A stretch of DNA of 8,182 bases from an uncultured Clostridia bacterium (lineage in GTDB: Bacteria > Bacillota > Clostridia > Oscillospirales > Acutalibacteraceae). This document shows positions 1 through 6,288 of this stretch, piece after piece; the first letter of the stretch is position 1, and each line of letters opens with the position of its first letter. Position numbers and translations under genes: made by a program. The stretch spans positions 1-8,182 of the forward strand of contig CALFPM010000123.1 of NCBI GenBank assembly GCA_937919155.1, written 5' to 3'. The notes below the pieces were generated by a model that saw only the letters and a program-made list of their open reading frames with translations, was not told the origin of the DNA and did no database searches.

Positions 1-290
1 GTTGTTGCGCCGTTAAGATAAATCGTTGCGGCAGAGGGTGAATTTTTTATTCCCAGCTCGTCGATAAGGGCAAACGCATCTTTGATTGCCGCCATACCCT
101 CGGCTTCTTCTTTTGTCTGACGGTAAAAGCCTATCATTTCGTTGAGTACGGTCAGCTCACCGCTTTTATCGTTGCAGTCTGCGGCGCGGTTTCTCCATTC
201 GAGCATACAGCGGCAAGCTCCCTGCAAATCTTCTTTTGCAAAGAACGAATCAAGCTCATTTATGAAGTTGCGAACGGAAATTTTTGCCAT
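1..290 (-). CDS. TPR-type protein, N-terminal part (runs off the left edge)
   Basis: The ATG at 290 is preceded by AGGAAGG at good spacing, and the frame stays open to base 1, giving about 96 residues of an unfinished protein. It begins MAKISVRNFINELDSFFAKE and is clearly a paralog of the plus-strand TPR protein at 967-1707. About half of the residues match across the whole visible length, including the shared stretches AKEDLQGA and GFYRQT. The helical, repeat-like pattern suggests a TPR scaffold, but too little is present to count repeats. It starts 18 bases after the yfbR stop, so the two probably share a transcript. No enzymatic motif is visible. The partner gene, if it has a DUF4037 neighbour like its paralog, would lie outside the window. 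Confidence 0.8.
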   Translation of the reverse strand, partial: MAKISVRNFINELDSFFAKEDLQGACRCMLEWRNRAADCNDKSGELTVLNEMIGFYRQTKEEAEGMAAIKDAFALIDELGIKNSPSAATIYLNGAT

Positions 291-308
291 AAACTGCCTT
301 CCTGAGTT

Positions 309-890
309 TTATTTTAATTCGTCGAGCGTAAGCTCATATGCGGGTAAAAATTCTTCAACAAAAACTTTTGCTTCGGGCAAACCGAGGCTTTCAATAGCCG
401 ATTTCAGCCCTTCGCCCGCTTTCACGAATTCACTGTTGCCTGCCTTTTTTTCCTCAATGCACTTTATGAGCGCGCTGATTTTATCGGCAGCTTTTATGAG
501 CTTCCACAGCTCATCATCGCCGCTTTGAGGAACAAACATAGGTTCATATTCATCCCTGAAATCCTCGGGCAGCATTGAAACAAGGCTCTTGCAGGCGTTC
601 TCCTCAACGGTTTTATAGGCAAGGCGCACTTCTTCACTGTAATATTTCACGGGAGTGGGCATATCGCCTGTCAGGGTTTCGGGAGTATCGTGATAAAGAC
701 CCATCAGCGCTGCTCTTTCGCCGTTGAGATTTTTGCCGAATCTCTTGTTGCCGATCACCGCAAGAGCGTGGGCAATAACCGCAACCTCAAAACTGTGTTC
801 GCAAAGATTTTCGCTGTGCTCATTGCGCATAAGCGCCCAACGGTTGATATATTTCATTCTTGAAACCATTGCAAAAAATCCGTTATCCAT
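309..890 (-). CDS. yfbR: HD-domain 5'-deoxynucleotidase, YfbR family
   Basis: This 193-residue protein aligns over its whole length with E. coli YfbR, a cytoplasmic metal-dependent phosphohydrolase that removes phosphate from deoxyribonucleoside 5'-monophosphates (dNTP pool and salvage). The N-terminal INRWALMRN and the EHS, YHD, ETLTGD and TPVKY blocks all match. The HD metal ligands are H32, H67-D68 and D136. R17-W18 correspond to the substrate-contacting Arg-Trp of YfbR, and E71 follows the HD pair. The frame extends to a TTG at 923, but ATG 890 is chosen because it has an AAGGTGG ribosome binding site (896-902) and matches the family's N-terminus. The gene has its own promoter in the divergent intergenic region and is followed after 18 bases by the minus-strand TPR gene. 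Nothing is degenerate in the active site. Confidence 0.93.
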   Translation of the reverse strand: MDNGFFAMVSRMKYINRWALMRNEHSENLCEHSFEVAVIAHALAVIGNKRFGKNLNGERAALMGLYHDTPETLTGDMPTPVKYYSEEVRLAYKTVEENACKSLVSMLPEDFRDEYEPMFVPQSGDDELWKLIKAADKISALIKCIEEKKAGNSEFVKAGEGLKSAIESLGLPEAKVFVEEFLPAYELTLDELK

Positions 891-895
891 AAAAT

Positions 896-902
896 CCACC
901 TT
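896..902 (-). promoter_or_regulatory. Ribosome binding site deciding the yfbR start
   Basis: Read on the minus strand this is AAGGTGG, five bases before ATG 890. It supports the 193-residue form of YfbR over the 204-residue form that would start at TTG 923. Confidence 0.75.
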
Positions 903-929
903 GAAAAATTTTTCTTTAATCAATATAAC
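901..929 (+). promoter_or_regulatory. Sigma-A-type promoter for the TPR-DUF4037-sortase operon
   Basis: TTGAAA (901-906), 17 bases, then TATAAC (924-929). Transcription would begin near 936, about 30 bases ahead of the ATG at 967. The -35 box lies in the untranslated leader of yfbR, and the -10 box overlaps that of the minus-strand promoter, so one polymerase probably excludes the other. Confidence 0.6.
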
Positions 930-950
930 ACACTTTCAATGCTTTTGCAA
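922..950 (-). promoter_or_regulatory. Sigma-A-type promoter for yfbR and the following TPR gene
   Basis: On the minus strand TTGCAA (945-950), 17 bases, then TATATT (922-927). Transcription would begin near 915, giving a leader of about 25 bases with the AAGGTGG site inside it. The -10 box overlaps the -10 box of the plus-strand promoter. Confidence 0.6.
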
Positions 951-966
951 TGAGGAAAGGTCAGTT

Positions 967-1707
967 ATGGCAATAATATCAATAAGAACATTTATAAAAG
1001 AGCTTGATTCATACTTTGCAAAGGAAGATTTGCAGGGTGCGGAAGCCTGCGCCCTCAGGTGGCTTGACATTGCGCACAAGCACAACGACTATGCAGGTGA
1101 ATCGATGATTTACAACGAAATGACGGGTTTTTACCGCCAGACGGGCGAAAAAGAAAAGGCTTTTGACGCCATTCGCAAAGGCTTTGAAACGCTGGATGCA
1201 TTTGACGCCGATTGGAGAACACGAGGCGTGTTTTTCCTCAACAGTGCAACAACCCTGAAGGCTTTCGGCGAAAGCGAGAAGGCTATGAAATACTACGACC
1301 AAGCGGAAATTTACTTCAAAGACAAGCTTCCGAAAGGCGACCCTCTTTGGGCAGGTTTTTACAACAACAAAGCTCTTGCTCTGCAGGATCTGAAAAGATA
1401 TTCCGAAGCGGAAGAACTCTTTCTCAAAGCAATTGCAATGACGGAAACCGACAAGGAAAATGCCCTTGAAACCGCCATTTCTCTTGTCAACCTTGCTCAC
1501 CTTTATTATGACATCAACAGCGATGACGAAAGAATAAATCCCCTTATGGACAGGGCACTCGAAATCCTTGACTGCCCCGATTATTTCGGCTACAATAAGT
1601 ATGCATTCACCTGCAGGAAGTGCGCCCCGTCATTTGGATTTTTCGGCTTCTTCCTTGCAGAAAAAAAGCTCAGCGAAAGGGCGGACAGAATATATGCAGG
1701 GAATTGA
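967..1707 (+). CDS. Tetratricopeptide repeat protein, partner of DUF4037 gene
   Basis: This 246-residue soluble protein has paired helices in the TPR pattern, with repeats roughly at residues 46-76, 87-118, 130-160 and 171-202. It has no signal peptide or membrane segment. The start is ATG 967, behind GAGGAAAGG (952-960). Its first 96 residues are about half identical to the minus-strand protein at 1-290. The C-terminal block KCAPSFGFFGFFLAEKKLSE resembles that of other TPR proteins encoded beside DUF4037 genes, as far as I recall the families. Its last 14 bases overlap the DUF4037 gene, so translation is probably coupled. TPR folds bind proteins, and a scaffold or regulator for the DUF4037 product is the natural inference. 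No biochemical role is known to me. Confidence 0.85.
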   Translation: MAIISIRTFIKELDSYFAKEDLQGAEACALRWLDIAHKHNDYAGESMIYNEMTGFYRQTGEKEKAFDAIRKGFETLDAFDADWRTRGVFFLNSATTLKAFGESEKAMKYYDQAEIYFKDKLPKGDPLWAGFYNNKALALQDLKRYSEAEELFLKAIAMTETDKENALETAISLVNLAHLYYDINSDDERINPLMDRALEILDCPDYFGYNKYAFTCRKCAPSFGFFGFFLAEKKLSERADRIYAGN

Positions 1708-2638
1708 ACTCAGCCGCCTTTATTATGAAGAACACGGCATACCGATGATAAAGGAGCAGTTCCCCGAATTTGAAGACAGAATAGCTGTCGGTCTTGCGGG
1801 ACCCGGCTCCGACTGCTTCGGTTTTGACGATGAAATATCCCGTGACCACGATTTCGGCGCAGGCTTCTGTCTGTGGCTGACGGATGAGGACAATGAGCTT
1901 TTCGGTTTCAGGCTTGCCCGTGCATACGGCAGACTGCCCCGTCTCTTTATGAATGTCGAAAAAGGCAAAACCAATTCCTACGGCACGGCGCGTTACGGAG
2001 TAAAAACCATATCAGACTTTTATCTGCCCCTGACAGGCAGAAAGGGCGCGCCCGAAAACCTGCACGAATGGCTTTTCACCCCCGAGCATTCACTTGCCGC
2101 AGCAACCAACGGCTCGGTTTTCAGGGACGACCTCGGCAAATTCAGTGAAATACGCAACACAATCAAGTCGGGTATGCCCGAAGATGTGAGACTGAAAAAA
2201 TTTGCCGCAAGAACGGCGCTGATGGCGCAAAGCGGTCAATATAATTTCACTCGGTGCATTGCACACGGCGAAACAGGAGCAGCCGCTCTTGCCGCCGCAG
2301 AATTTGTGCGCAACACCGCATCTCTTGTTTATCTCATTAACGGTGAATATGCTCCGTTCTATAAATGGGCGTTAAAAGGAATGACGCGCCTTGAAATATT
2401 TTCCCATTTCTCGGAAATGCTGACCGATTTGCTTACGGGCGGCTTTTCTCCCGAGGAAATCAAAGTGAAACAAAACATAATCGAAAGCATCTGCGCTCAG
2501 GTTGCGGATTATTTCCGTAAAACGGGACTCACCCAAAGCAATTCCGATTTTCTTGAGCCGTTGGCTTTCCAGATTCAGAATAAAATCAGAAATCCTCAGA
2601 TAAGCTCACTGCACATAATGGAAGGAGGGTCCCTTTGA
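1694..2638 (+). CDS. DUF4037 domain protein, nucleotidyltransferase-like
   Basis: This 314-residue cytoplasmic protein has an N-terminal nucleotidyltransferase-type motif: G36-P-G-S39, then ten residues, then D51-H-D53. That is the Gly-Ser plus Asp-x-Asp arrangement that binds metal and nucleotide in this fold. The C-terminal half carries the DUF4037 signature, including GQYN at 181-184 and NGEYAPFYKWAL near 216-227, a helical region like the C-terminal domain of small nucleotidyltransferases. The start is ATG 1694, inside the end of the TPR gene. A GGCGGA-like site lies upstream, and coupling to the upstream gene seems likely. Its TGA overlaps the TTG start of the sortase fusion by four bases. 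Family membership is fairly firm. The transferred group and the target are unknown, and an antibiotic, nucleotide or RNA substrate cannot be told apart from sequence alone. Confidence 0.85.
   Translation: MQGIELSRLYYEEHGIPMIKEQFPEFEDRIAVGLAGPGSDCFGFDDEISRDHDFGAGFCLWLTDEDNELFGFRLARAYGRLPRLFMNVEKGKTNSYGTARYGVKTISDFYLPLTGRKGAPENLHEWLFTPEHSLAAATNGSVFRDDLGKFSEIRNTIKSGMPEDVRLKKFAARTALMAQSGQYNFTRCIAHGETGAAALAAAEFVRNTASLVYLINGEYAPFYKWALKGMTRLEIFSHFSEMLTDLLTGGFSPEEIKVKQNIIESICAQVADYFRKTGLTQSNSDFLEPLAFQIQNKIRNPQISSLHIMEGGSL
2622..2628 (+). promoter_or_regulatory. Ribosome binding site supporting a TTG start
   Basis: AAGGAGG lies inside the last codons of the DUF4037 gene, six bases before TTG 2635. 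It supports the non-ATG start of the kinase-sortase fusion, and the TTGA overlap of start and stop suggests termination-reinitiation coupling. Confidence 0.7.
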
Positions 2639-4479
2639 AGCGTTGCATAAACTGCCTTGCCGAGTGTGAAGACACCTCGGTGGTATGCACCGAATGCGGC
2701 TACAACGGCACAGCCGAAAAATCAATTGAACACGCTCTGCCTGCAGGCACAAGACTCTTCAACCGCTATCTTCTTGGCGGCACCATTGCAAGGGTCGGCT
2801 CCTTTGTGTGCTACTACGGACTTGATACCCATGAGCGTTGCAGGGTGAAAATTTATGAATATCTCCCCGTGAAGCTTATGTACCGCCACCCTGACGAGCT
2901 TGTGATAAAATATTTTGACGAAAAATGCAGTGCAAGGGGCGACAGGGAAATTTCCGCTTTCTATGCCCATTTCACAAAGCTTTGCGCCGCTTCAAAAAAC
3001 ACTGTGCTTGATTTCACGGACTGTTTTGCGGACAATTCAACAGTTTATTATGTTTGCTCAATCACAAAAGGTACTCCCCTTTCTTCTTTACTTGGCAACG
3101 GAAAAACAATGTCCTTCAGCAACGCCTGCAACCTCATCAAACCCATTGCGGAGTGTGCCTGTAAGCTTGAAAAATCAGGAAAATGGCACGGCTGCATTTC
3201 ACCCTATTCGATTATTACGGACGGCAAAAGCATAACATCTGTCACAGGCTATTCATATCCCCCGAAAAGCCTTTATACACCCTTTGATGCACCCGAAAAA
3301 CAGCTTGGCGCAAAAAGCTGCGGCAGTTTTACGGATGTTTATGCAATGGGCGCAATACTCTATGAAGCAGTCTCGGGATTTTTGCCTCCCGCGGCTGACA
3401 GACGCCAGAACGGCAGGTCGCTGAAGCTGCCCGCAACCCTTTCCGATGACGAAAAAGCAATCATCGAAAAAGCTCTTGCGCTTGATTCCCGTGAGCGTTA
3501 CGCCACGGCAGATGAATTCCTTGCCGAACTGAAAGGCAAACCCAAAAAAGAAAAACTTCCGCGGAAAGAAATTGTCAGACGCACCGTGCTTGCAATTGCA
3601 TCGGTCACCCTTGTGCTCAGCGTTGCATTTCTTCTGAACTATTTTGTCATTGAACCTTTCAGGGAGAAAAAGCAATCCTCCGACCTTGCATCAATGGTGC
3701 AGACAACAGTTGCGGAGGCTGACCCCTGGGATGCAATCAGAGCAAAATACCCTGACATCACTTTCCCCGTGGGTATGAATCCCTCCTATGCAGACCTTTA
3801 TGCCGCAAACAACGACTTTGCAGGATGGGTCAGAATTTCCGAAATGAACATTGACTTCCCCGTTGTTCAGACAACGGACAACAAATATTATGAACGCCGC
3901 GACTTTTACGGCAAAAACACCAACTACGGCGCACCTTTCTTTGACTACCGCAATTCCCTTGCATCTCTCGACCGAAACACAATCATCTACGGCCACAATA
4001 TGCGCCACGATGACAAGCTTTTCGGCACTCTGGAACAATACCGCGAAATTGACGGCTTTGCAAAAGCTCCCATTATCACAATGAGCACCCTTTACGGTGA
4101 CTATTCATTCAAAATCTATGCCGTTTTCATTTCCAACAGCAAAGCAAGTGACGATAACGGCCATGTTTTCAATTATATTTTCACCGATGCAGGCAACATG
4201 AAATTTGCCGATTATATTGCGGAGATTGATAAACGAAAACTCTACACAACAGGTGTTGATATCAACGAAAACGACAAGATTCTGACCCTTTCCACCTGCT
4301 GCTATGATTTTGAGGATGCAAGGCTGGTTGTTGTGGGCAGACTTGTGAGAAACGGCGAAACCCCCGATGTGAACACCGCTCTTGCCTATGCAAATCCCGA
4401 GCCGAAATTCCCTCAGGCTTATTACAACGCCAAACGCATCGATAATCCTTACAGAAACGACCCTGATTTATTCAACTGA
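2635..4479 (+). CDS. Zinc ribbon - pseudokinase - TM - class B sortase fusion
   Basis: This is a 614-residue membrane protein. Residues 4-21 form a zinc ribbon (C4, C7, C18, C21). Residues about 43-300 follow the layout of bacterial Ser/Thr kinases (RYLLGG start, VKIYEYLP with K72, HGCISPYSII, FTDVYAMGAILYEAVSG) but are catalytically degenerate. The glycine loop reads IARVGSF, the HRD aspartate is C187, the following Asn position is S192, and the DFG aspartate is V203. After a basic stretch comes one membrane span (about 316-338). Residues about 365-572 are a class B sortase with H454 (IYGHN), C555 (TLSTC) and R563 (DARLVVVG), so this domain appears active. The expected topology is kinase-like domain inside and sortase outside. 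Class B sortases transpeptidate sorting-signal proteins, but no substrate is encoded here. The TTG start is supported by its ribosome binding site and the TTGA overlap with DUF4037. The fusion is clear, the pseudokinase role is unknown. Confidence 0.88.
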   Translation: MKRCINCLAECEDTSVVCTECGYNGTAEKSIEHALPAGTRLFNRYLLGGTIARVGSFVCYYGLDTHERCRVKIYEYLPVKLMYRHPDELVIKYFDEKCSARGDREISAFYAHFTKLCAASKNTVLDFTDCFADNSTVYYVCSITKGTPLSSLLGNGKTMSFSNACNLIKPIAECACKLEKSGKWHGCISPYSIITDGKSITSVTGYSYPPKSLYTPFDAPEKQLGAKSCGSFTDVYAMGAILYEAVSGFLPPAADRRQNGRSLKLPATLSDDEKAIIEKALALDSRERYATADEFLAELKGKPKKEKLPRKEIVRRTVLAIASVTLVLSVAFLLNYFVIEPFREKKQSSDLASMVQTTVAEADPWDAIRAKYPDITFPVGMNPSYADLYAANNDFAGWVRISEMNIDFPVVQTTDNKYYERRDFYGKNTNYGAPFFDYRNSLASLDRNTIIYGHNMRHDDKLFGTLEQYREIDGFAKAPIITMSTLYGDYSFKIYAVFISNSKASDDNGHVFNYIFTDAGNMKFADYIAEIDKRKLYTTGVDINENDKILTLSTCCYDFEDARLVVVGRLVRNGETPDVNTALAYANPEPKFPQAYYNAKRIDNPYRNDPDLFN

Positions 4480-4488
4480 GGTGACAGT

Positions 4489-5013
4489 ATGAAATTTTTG
4501 ATTGTTGTTGATATGCAGAATGATTTTATTGACGGCGCCCTCGGCACAAAGGAAGCCGTTGCAATTCTCCCTGCCGTAAAGGCAAAAATTGAAAGCTTTG
4601 ACGGCAGAGTGCTTTTCACCCGTGACACCCACGAGGAGGATTACCTCTCCACTCAGGAGGGCGGTAACCTGCCCGTTGAACACTGCATAAAAGATACACA
4701 GGGCTGGCAGATTAATCCCTCTCTTGATGCCCTGCGCAAAGAGGAAGCAATTGATAAACCCTCATTCGGCAGTGTTGCTCTCGGCCAGCTTCTCAAGGCA
4801 TATGATACCTATGAAGAAAAGATTGAAAGCATCACACTCATCGGACTCTGCACAGATATCTGCGTTATCTCAAATGCAATGATTATCAAGGCATTCCTGC
4901 CCGAAGTGCCCGTCACCGTTGATGCCGCCTGCTGTGCAGGCGTTACCCCCGAAAGCCACGAAAATGCCCTCAGGGCAATGGCAATGTGCCAGATAAAAAT
5001 CGAAAATTCTTGA
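4489..5013 (+). CDS. Isochorismatase-family cysteine hydrolase (nicotinamidase-like)
   Basis: This 174-residue cytoplasmic protein has the full catalytic triad of the superfamily: D8 in VVDMQNDF, K90 in DKPSFGS and C125 in GLCTDICV. Probable metal ligands are D46 and H48 (RDTHEE) and H65 (VEHC), which favours a nicotinamidase/pyrazinamidase-type enzyme (nicotinamide to nicotinate, NAD salvage) over an isochorismatase. The exact substrate cannot be settled, because other amidases share this pattern. The start is ATG 4489 with GAGGTGA (4478-4484), which overlaps the sortase stop codon. It is the last gene of the operon and is followed by a weak terminator-like hairpin. A functional link to the sortase is not evident and may be simple co-transcription. 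Confidence 0.87.
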   Translation: MKFLIVVDMQNDFIDGALGTKEAVAILPAVKAKIESFDGRVLFTRDTHEEDYLSTQEGGNLPVEHCIKDTQGWQINPSLDALRKEEAIDKPSFGSVALGQLLKAYDTYEEKIESITLIGLCTDICVISNAMIIKAFLPEVPVTVDAACCAGVTPESHENALRAMAMCQIKIENS

Positions 5014-5022
5014 TTTATCGAC

Positions 5023-5050
5023 AAAAAGCTTTAAATCGCTAAAGTTTTTT
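5023..5050 (+). terminator. Weak terminator-like hairpin after the sortase operon
   Basis: AAAAA-g-CTTTA (5023-5033) pairs with TAAAG-TTTTT (5040-5049) around a six-base loop, with one bulged G and a run of six T. The stem is almost all A-T, so it is weaker than usual. Position and T-run fit the end of the four-gene operon and separate it from the next promoter. Confidence 0.4.
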
Positions 5051-5061
5051 GCAAAAAAGTG

Positions 5062-5090
5062 TTGACAAATCATTTTTCAGGTGCTATTCT
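5062..5090 (+). promoter_or_regulatory. Strong sigma-A-type promoter of the aroF-tyrA operon
   Basis: A consensus TTGACA (5062-5067), 17 bases, then TATTCT (5085-5090). The predicted start near 5097 gives a leader RNA of roughly 180 bases before aroF, holding the leader peptide and attenuator hairpins. Confidence 0.8.
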
Positions 5091-5123
5091 TTAGGCAACA
5101 AAACTCAACAGAGGTTATTTTCG

Positions 5124-5177
5124 ATGATTAAAAATGTTTTCTCAGCTGCATATTTCTACTTTTACTTTATCAAGTAA
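5124..5177 (+). CDS. Tyr/Phe-rich leader peptide of the aroF-tyrA attenuator
   Basis: A 17-codon frame, MIKNVFSAAYFYFYFIK then TAA, begins at ATG 5124 about nine bases after AGAGG (5110-5114). Residues 10-15 alternate Tyr-Phe-Tyr-Phe-Tyr-Phe, and with F6 there are four Phe and three Tyr in 17 residues. It sits about 27 bases after the predicted transcription start and is followed by competing hairpins and a terminator. This is the arrangement of classical attenuator leader peptides such as those of trp and phe operons. The peptide itself probably has no function: ribosome stalling at the Tyr/Phe codons would report shortage of charged tRNA-Tyr or tRNA-Phe. Its match to the pathway of the downstream genes makes chance unlikely. 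Confidence 0.85.
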   Translation: MIKNVFSAAYFYFYFIK

Positions 5178-5196
5178 TTTGATAGGGTCTGGTAGG
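5155..5196 (+). promoter_or_regulatory. Protector (1:2) hairpin of the attenuator
   Basis: Bases 5164-5171 pair with 5181-5188 (8 bp, two G-U) around a nine-base loop that contains the leader stop codon. After a small internal loop, 5155-5160 pair with 5191-5196 (6 bp, two G-U). The 5' arm is the Tyr/Phe codon run, and the 3' arm uses five bases of the antiterminator's upstream arm. It would form when no ribosome is stalled on those codons, favouring termination. Confidence 0.65.
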
Positions 5197-5248
5197 TTTT
5201 GCTGAAAAACGATAATTGAGGTTTATTTCACCCCGCAGCGAAATTTAC
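5192..5248 (+). promoter_or_regulatory. Antiterminator (2:3) hairpin
   Basis: GTAGGTTTTGCTG (5192-5204) pairs with CAGCGAAATTTAC (5236-5248): 13 uninterrupted pairs, three of them G-U. The 3' arm takes half of the terminator's 5' arm (5236-5240), all of its loop and the first base of its 3' arm. The structure is therefore incompatible with the terminator and overlaps the protector hairpin at 5192-5196. Confidence 0.68.
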
Positions 5249-5267
5249 GCTGTGGGGTTATTTTTTT
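5230..5267 (+). terminator. Intrinsic terminator of the aroF leader (3:4)
   Basis: CCCCGCAGCG (5231-5240) pairs with CGCTGTGGGG (5248-5257), ten pairs with one G-U, around the loop AAATTTA, plus A5230-T5258. The T-rich tail TTATTTTTTT (5258-5267) runs directly into the aroF ribosome binding site. A terminator between promoter and first structural gene only makes sense as a regulated attenuator. Confidence 0.85.
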
Positions 5268-5280
5268 GGAGGTAATCAAA

Positions 5281-6288
5281 ATGATAGTGTCAATCAAAAA
5301 AGGAACAGATGAATCACAGGTGCAGAATCTTGTTGAATGGCTCAGAAGCCTCAACCTTGATATTCACCGCAGCGAGGGTCAGTATGAAACAATCCTCGGT
5401 CTTGTAGGCGACACCAGCCATGTTGATATTGACCTCATTGAGGGTCTTAATATAGTAAGCCGTGTTGCAAGAATAAGCGAGCCTTATAAAAACGCAAACC
5501 GAAAATTCCACCCCGATGACACGGTTATTGACATCGGCGGCCACAAAATCGGCGGCGGCAACTTCCAATTTATTGCAGGTCCCTGCTCCGTTGAATCTCC
5601 CGAACAGATTTGCTCAATTGCAAGGGATATCAAGGCATCGGGCGCGAATCTGCTCCGAGGCGGCGCGTTCAAGCCGCGCACATCGCCCTATGCATTCCAG
5701 GGAATGAGGGCGGAGGGTCTTGACCTGCTCCGCAAAGCAAGGGAAGAAACAGGTGCACCAATCGTTACGGAAATTATGGACCTTTCTCACCTGCCCTTGT
5801 TTGAGGATGTTGATGTTATTCAGGTTGGTGCAAGAAATATGCAGAATTTTGAGCTTCTCAAGGAGCTTGGCAAAACCGACAAGCCCATTCTTCTCAAGCG
5901 CGGACTTGCCGCCACAATGGAAGAACTGCTTATGAGCGCCGAATACATTATGGCAGGCGGCAACAGCAAGGTTATGCTCTGCGAAAGAGGAATCAGAACC
6001 TTTGAGCATTACACAAGAAACACAATGGATATTTCCGCCATTGCTCTTCTCAAAGAGAAAACTCATCTTCCCGTTATTGCAGACCCCAGCCACGCGGCAG
6101 GCATGGCAAGGATGGTTCGCCCCCTCGCACTTGCGGCAGTTGCGGCAGGCGCGGATGGACTTATGATTGAGGTGCATAACGACCCTGCACACGCGCTTTG
6201 TGACGGACCTCAGGCTCTGCGTCCCGAAGAATTCGCAAAAGTGGTCAAAGAAGCTCTTGCAATCCGCGAAATAATGACAAAGTTCTAG
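5281..6288 (+). CDS. aroF: DAHP synthase with N-terminal regulatory domain (AroA-I-beta type)
   Basis: 3-deoxy-D-arabino-heptulosonate 7-phosphate synthase condenses phosphoenolpyruvate with erythrose 4-phosphate, the first step of the shikimate pathway, in the cytoplasm. The 335 residues align end to end with the Thermotoga maritima enzyme. Residues 1-67 form the ferredoxin/ACT-like domain that gives Tyr/Phe inhibition there. The barrel follows, with metal ligands C102 (GPCSVES), H271 (DPSHAAG), E297 (EVH) and D308 (CDGPQ) and substrate motifs KPRTSPY and LLKRG. The start is ATG 5281 with GGAGGT (5268-5273). An upstream in-frame TTG at 5266 lies in the terminator's T-run and is not used. The gene is controlled by the attenuator in front of it and probably by product inhibition. 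Its TAG stop lies at the edge of the palindromic element, and tyrA follows. Confidence 0.95.
   Translation: MIVSIKKGTDESQVQNLVEWLRSLNLDIHRSEGQYETILGLVGDTSHVDIDLIEGLNIVSRVARISEPYKNANRKFHPDDTVIDIGGHKIGGGNFQFIAGPCSVESPEQICSIARDIKASGANLLRGGAFKPRTSPYAFQGMRAEGLDLLRKAREETGAPIVTEIMDLSHLPLFEDVDVIQVGARNMQNFELLKELGKTDKPILLKRGLAATMEELLMSAEYIMAGGNSKVMLCERGIRTFEHYTRNTMDISAIALLKEKTHLPVIADPSHAAGMARMVRPLALAAVAAGADGLMIEVHNDPAHALCDGPQALRPEEFAKVVKEALAIREIMTKF

Noticed and set aside
142..528. Plus-strand open frame of 128 codons across yfbR and the first TPR gene
   Set aside because: It is a Ser-rich shadow of two genuine minus-strand genes and has no ribosome binding site or family similarity.
1009..1500. Minus-strand open frame opposite the plus-strand TPR gene
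   Set aside because: It is antisense to a gene with a clear paralog on the other side of yfbR, and shows no motif or start signal.
5183..5280. T-box riboswitch in the aroF leader, prompted by AGGGTCTGGTAGG
   Set aside because: The conserved T-box antiterminator sequence and the long specifier stem are absent. A leader peptide with Tyr/Phe codons and a 13-bp antiterminator explains the region better.
5266..5280. TTG 5266 as the aroF start
   Set aside because: It overlaps the terminator's T-run and the ribosome binding site itself. ATG 5281 has GGAGGT at normal spacing and matches the family's N-terminus.
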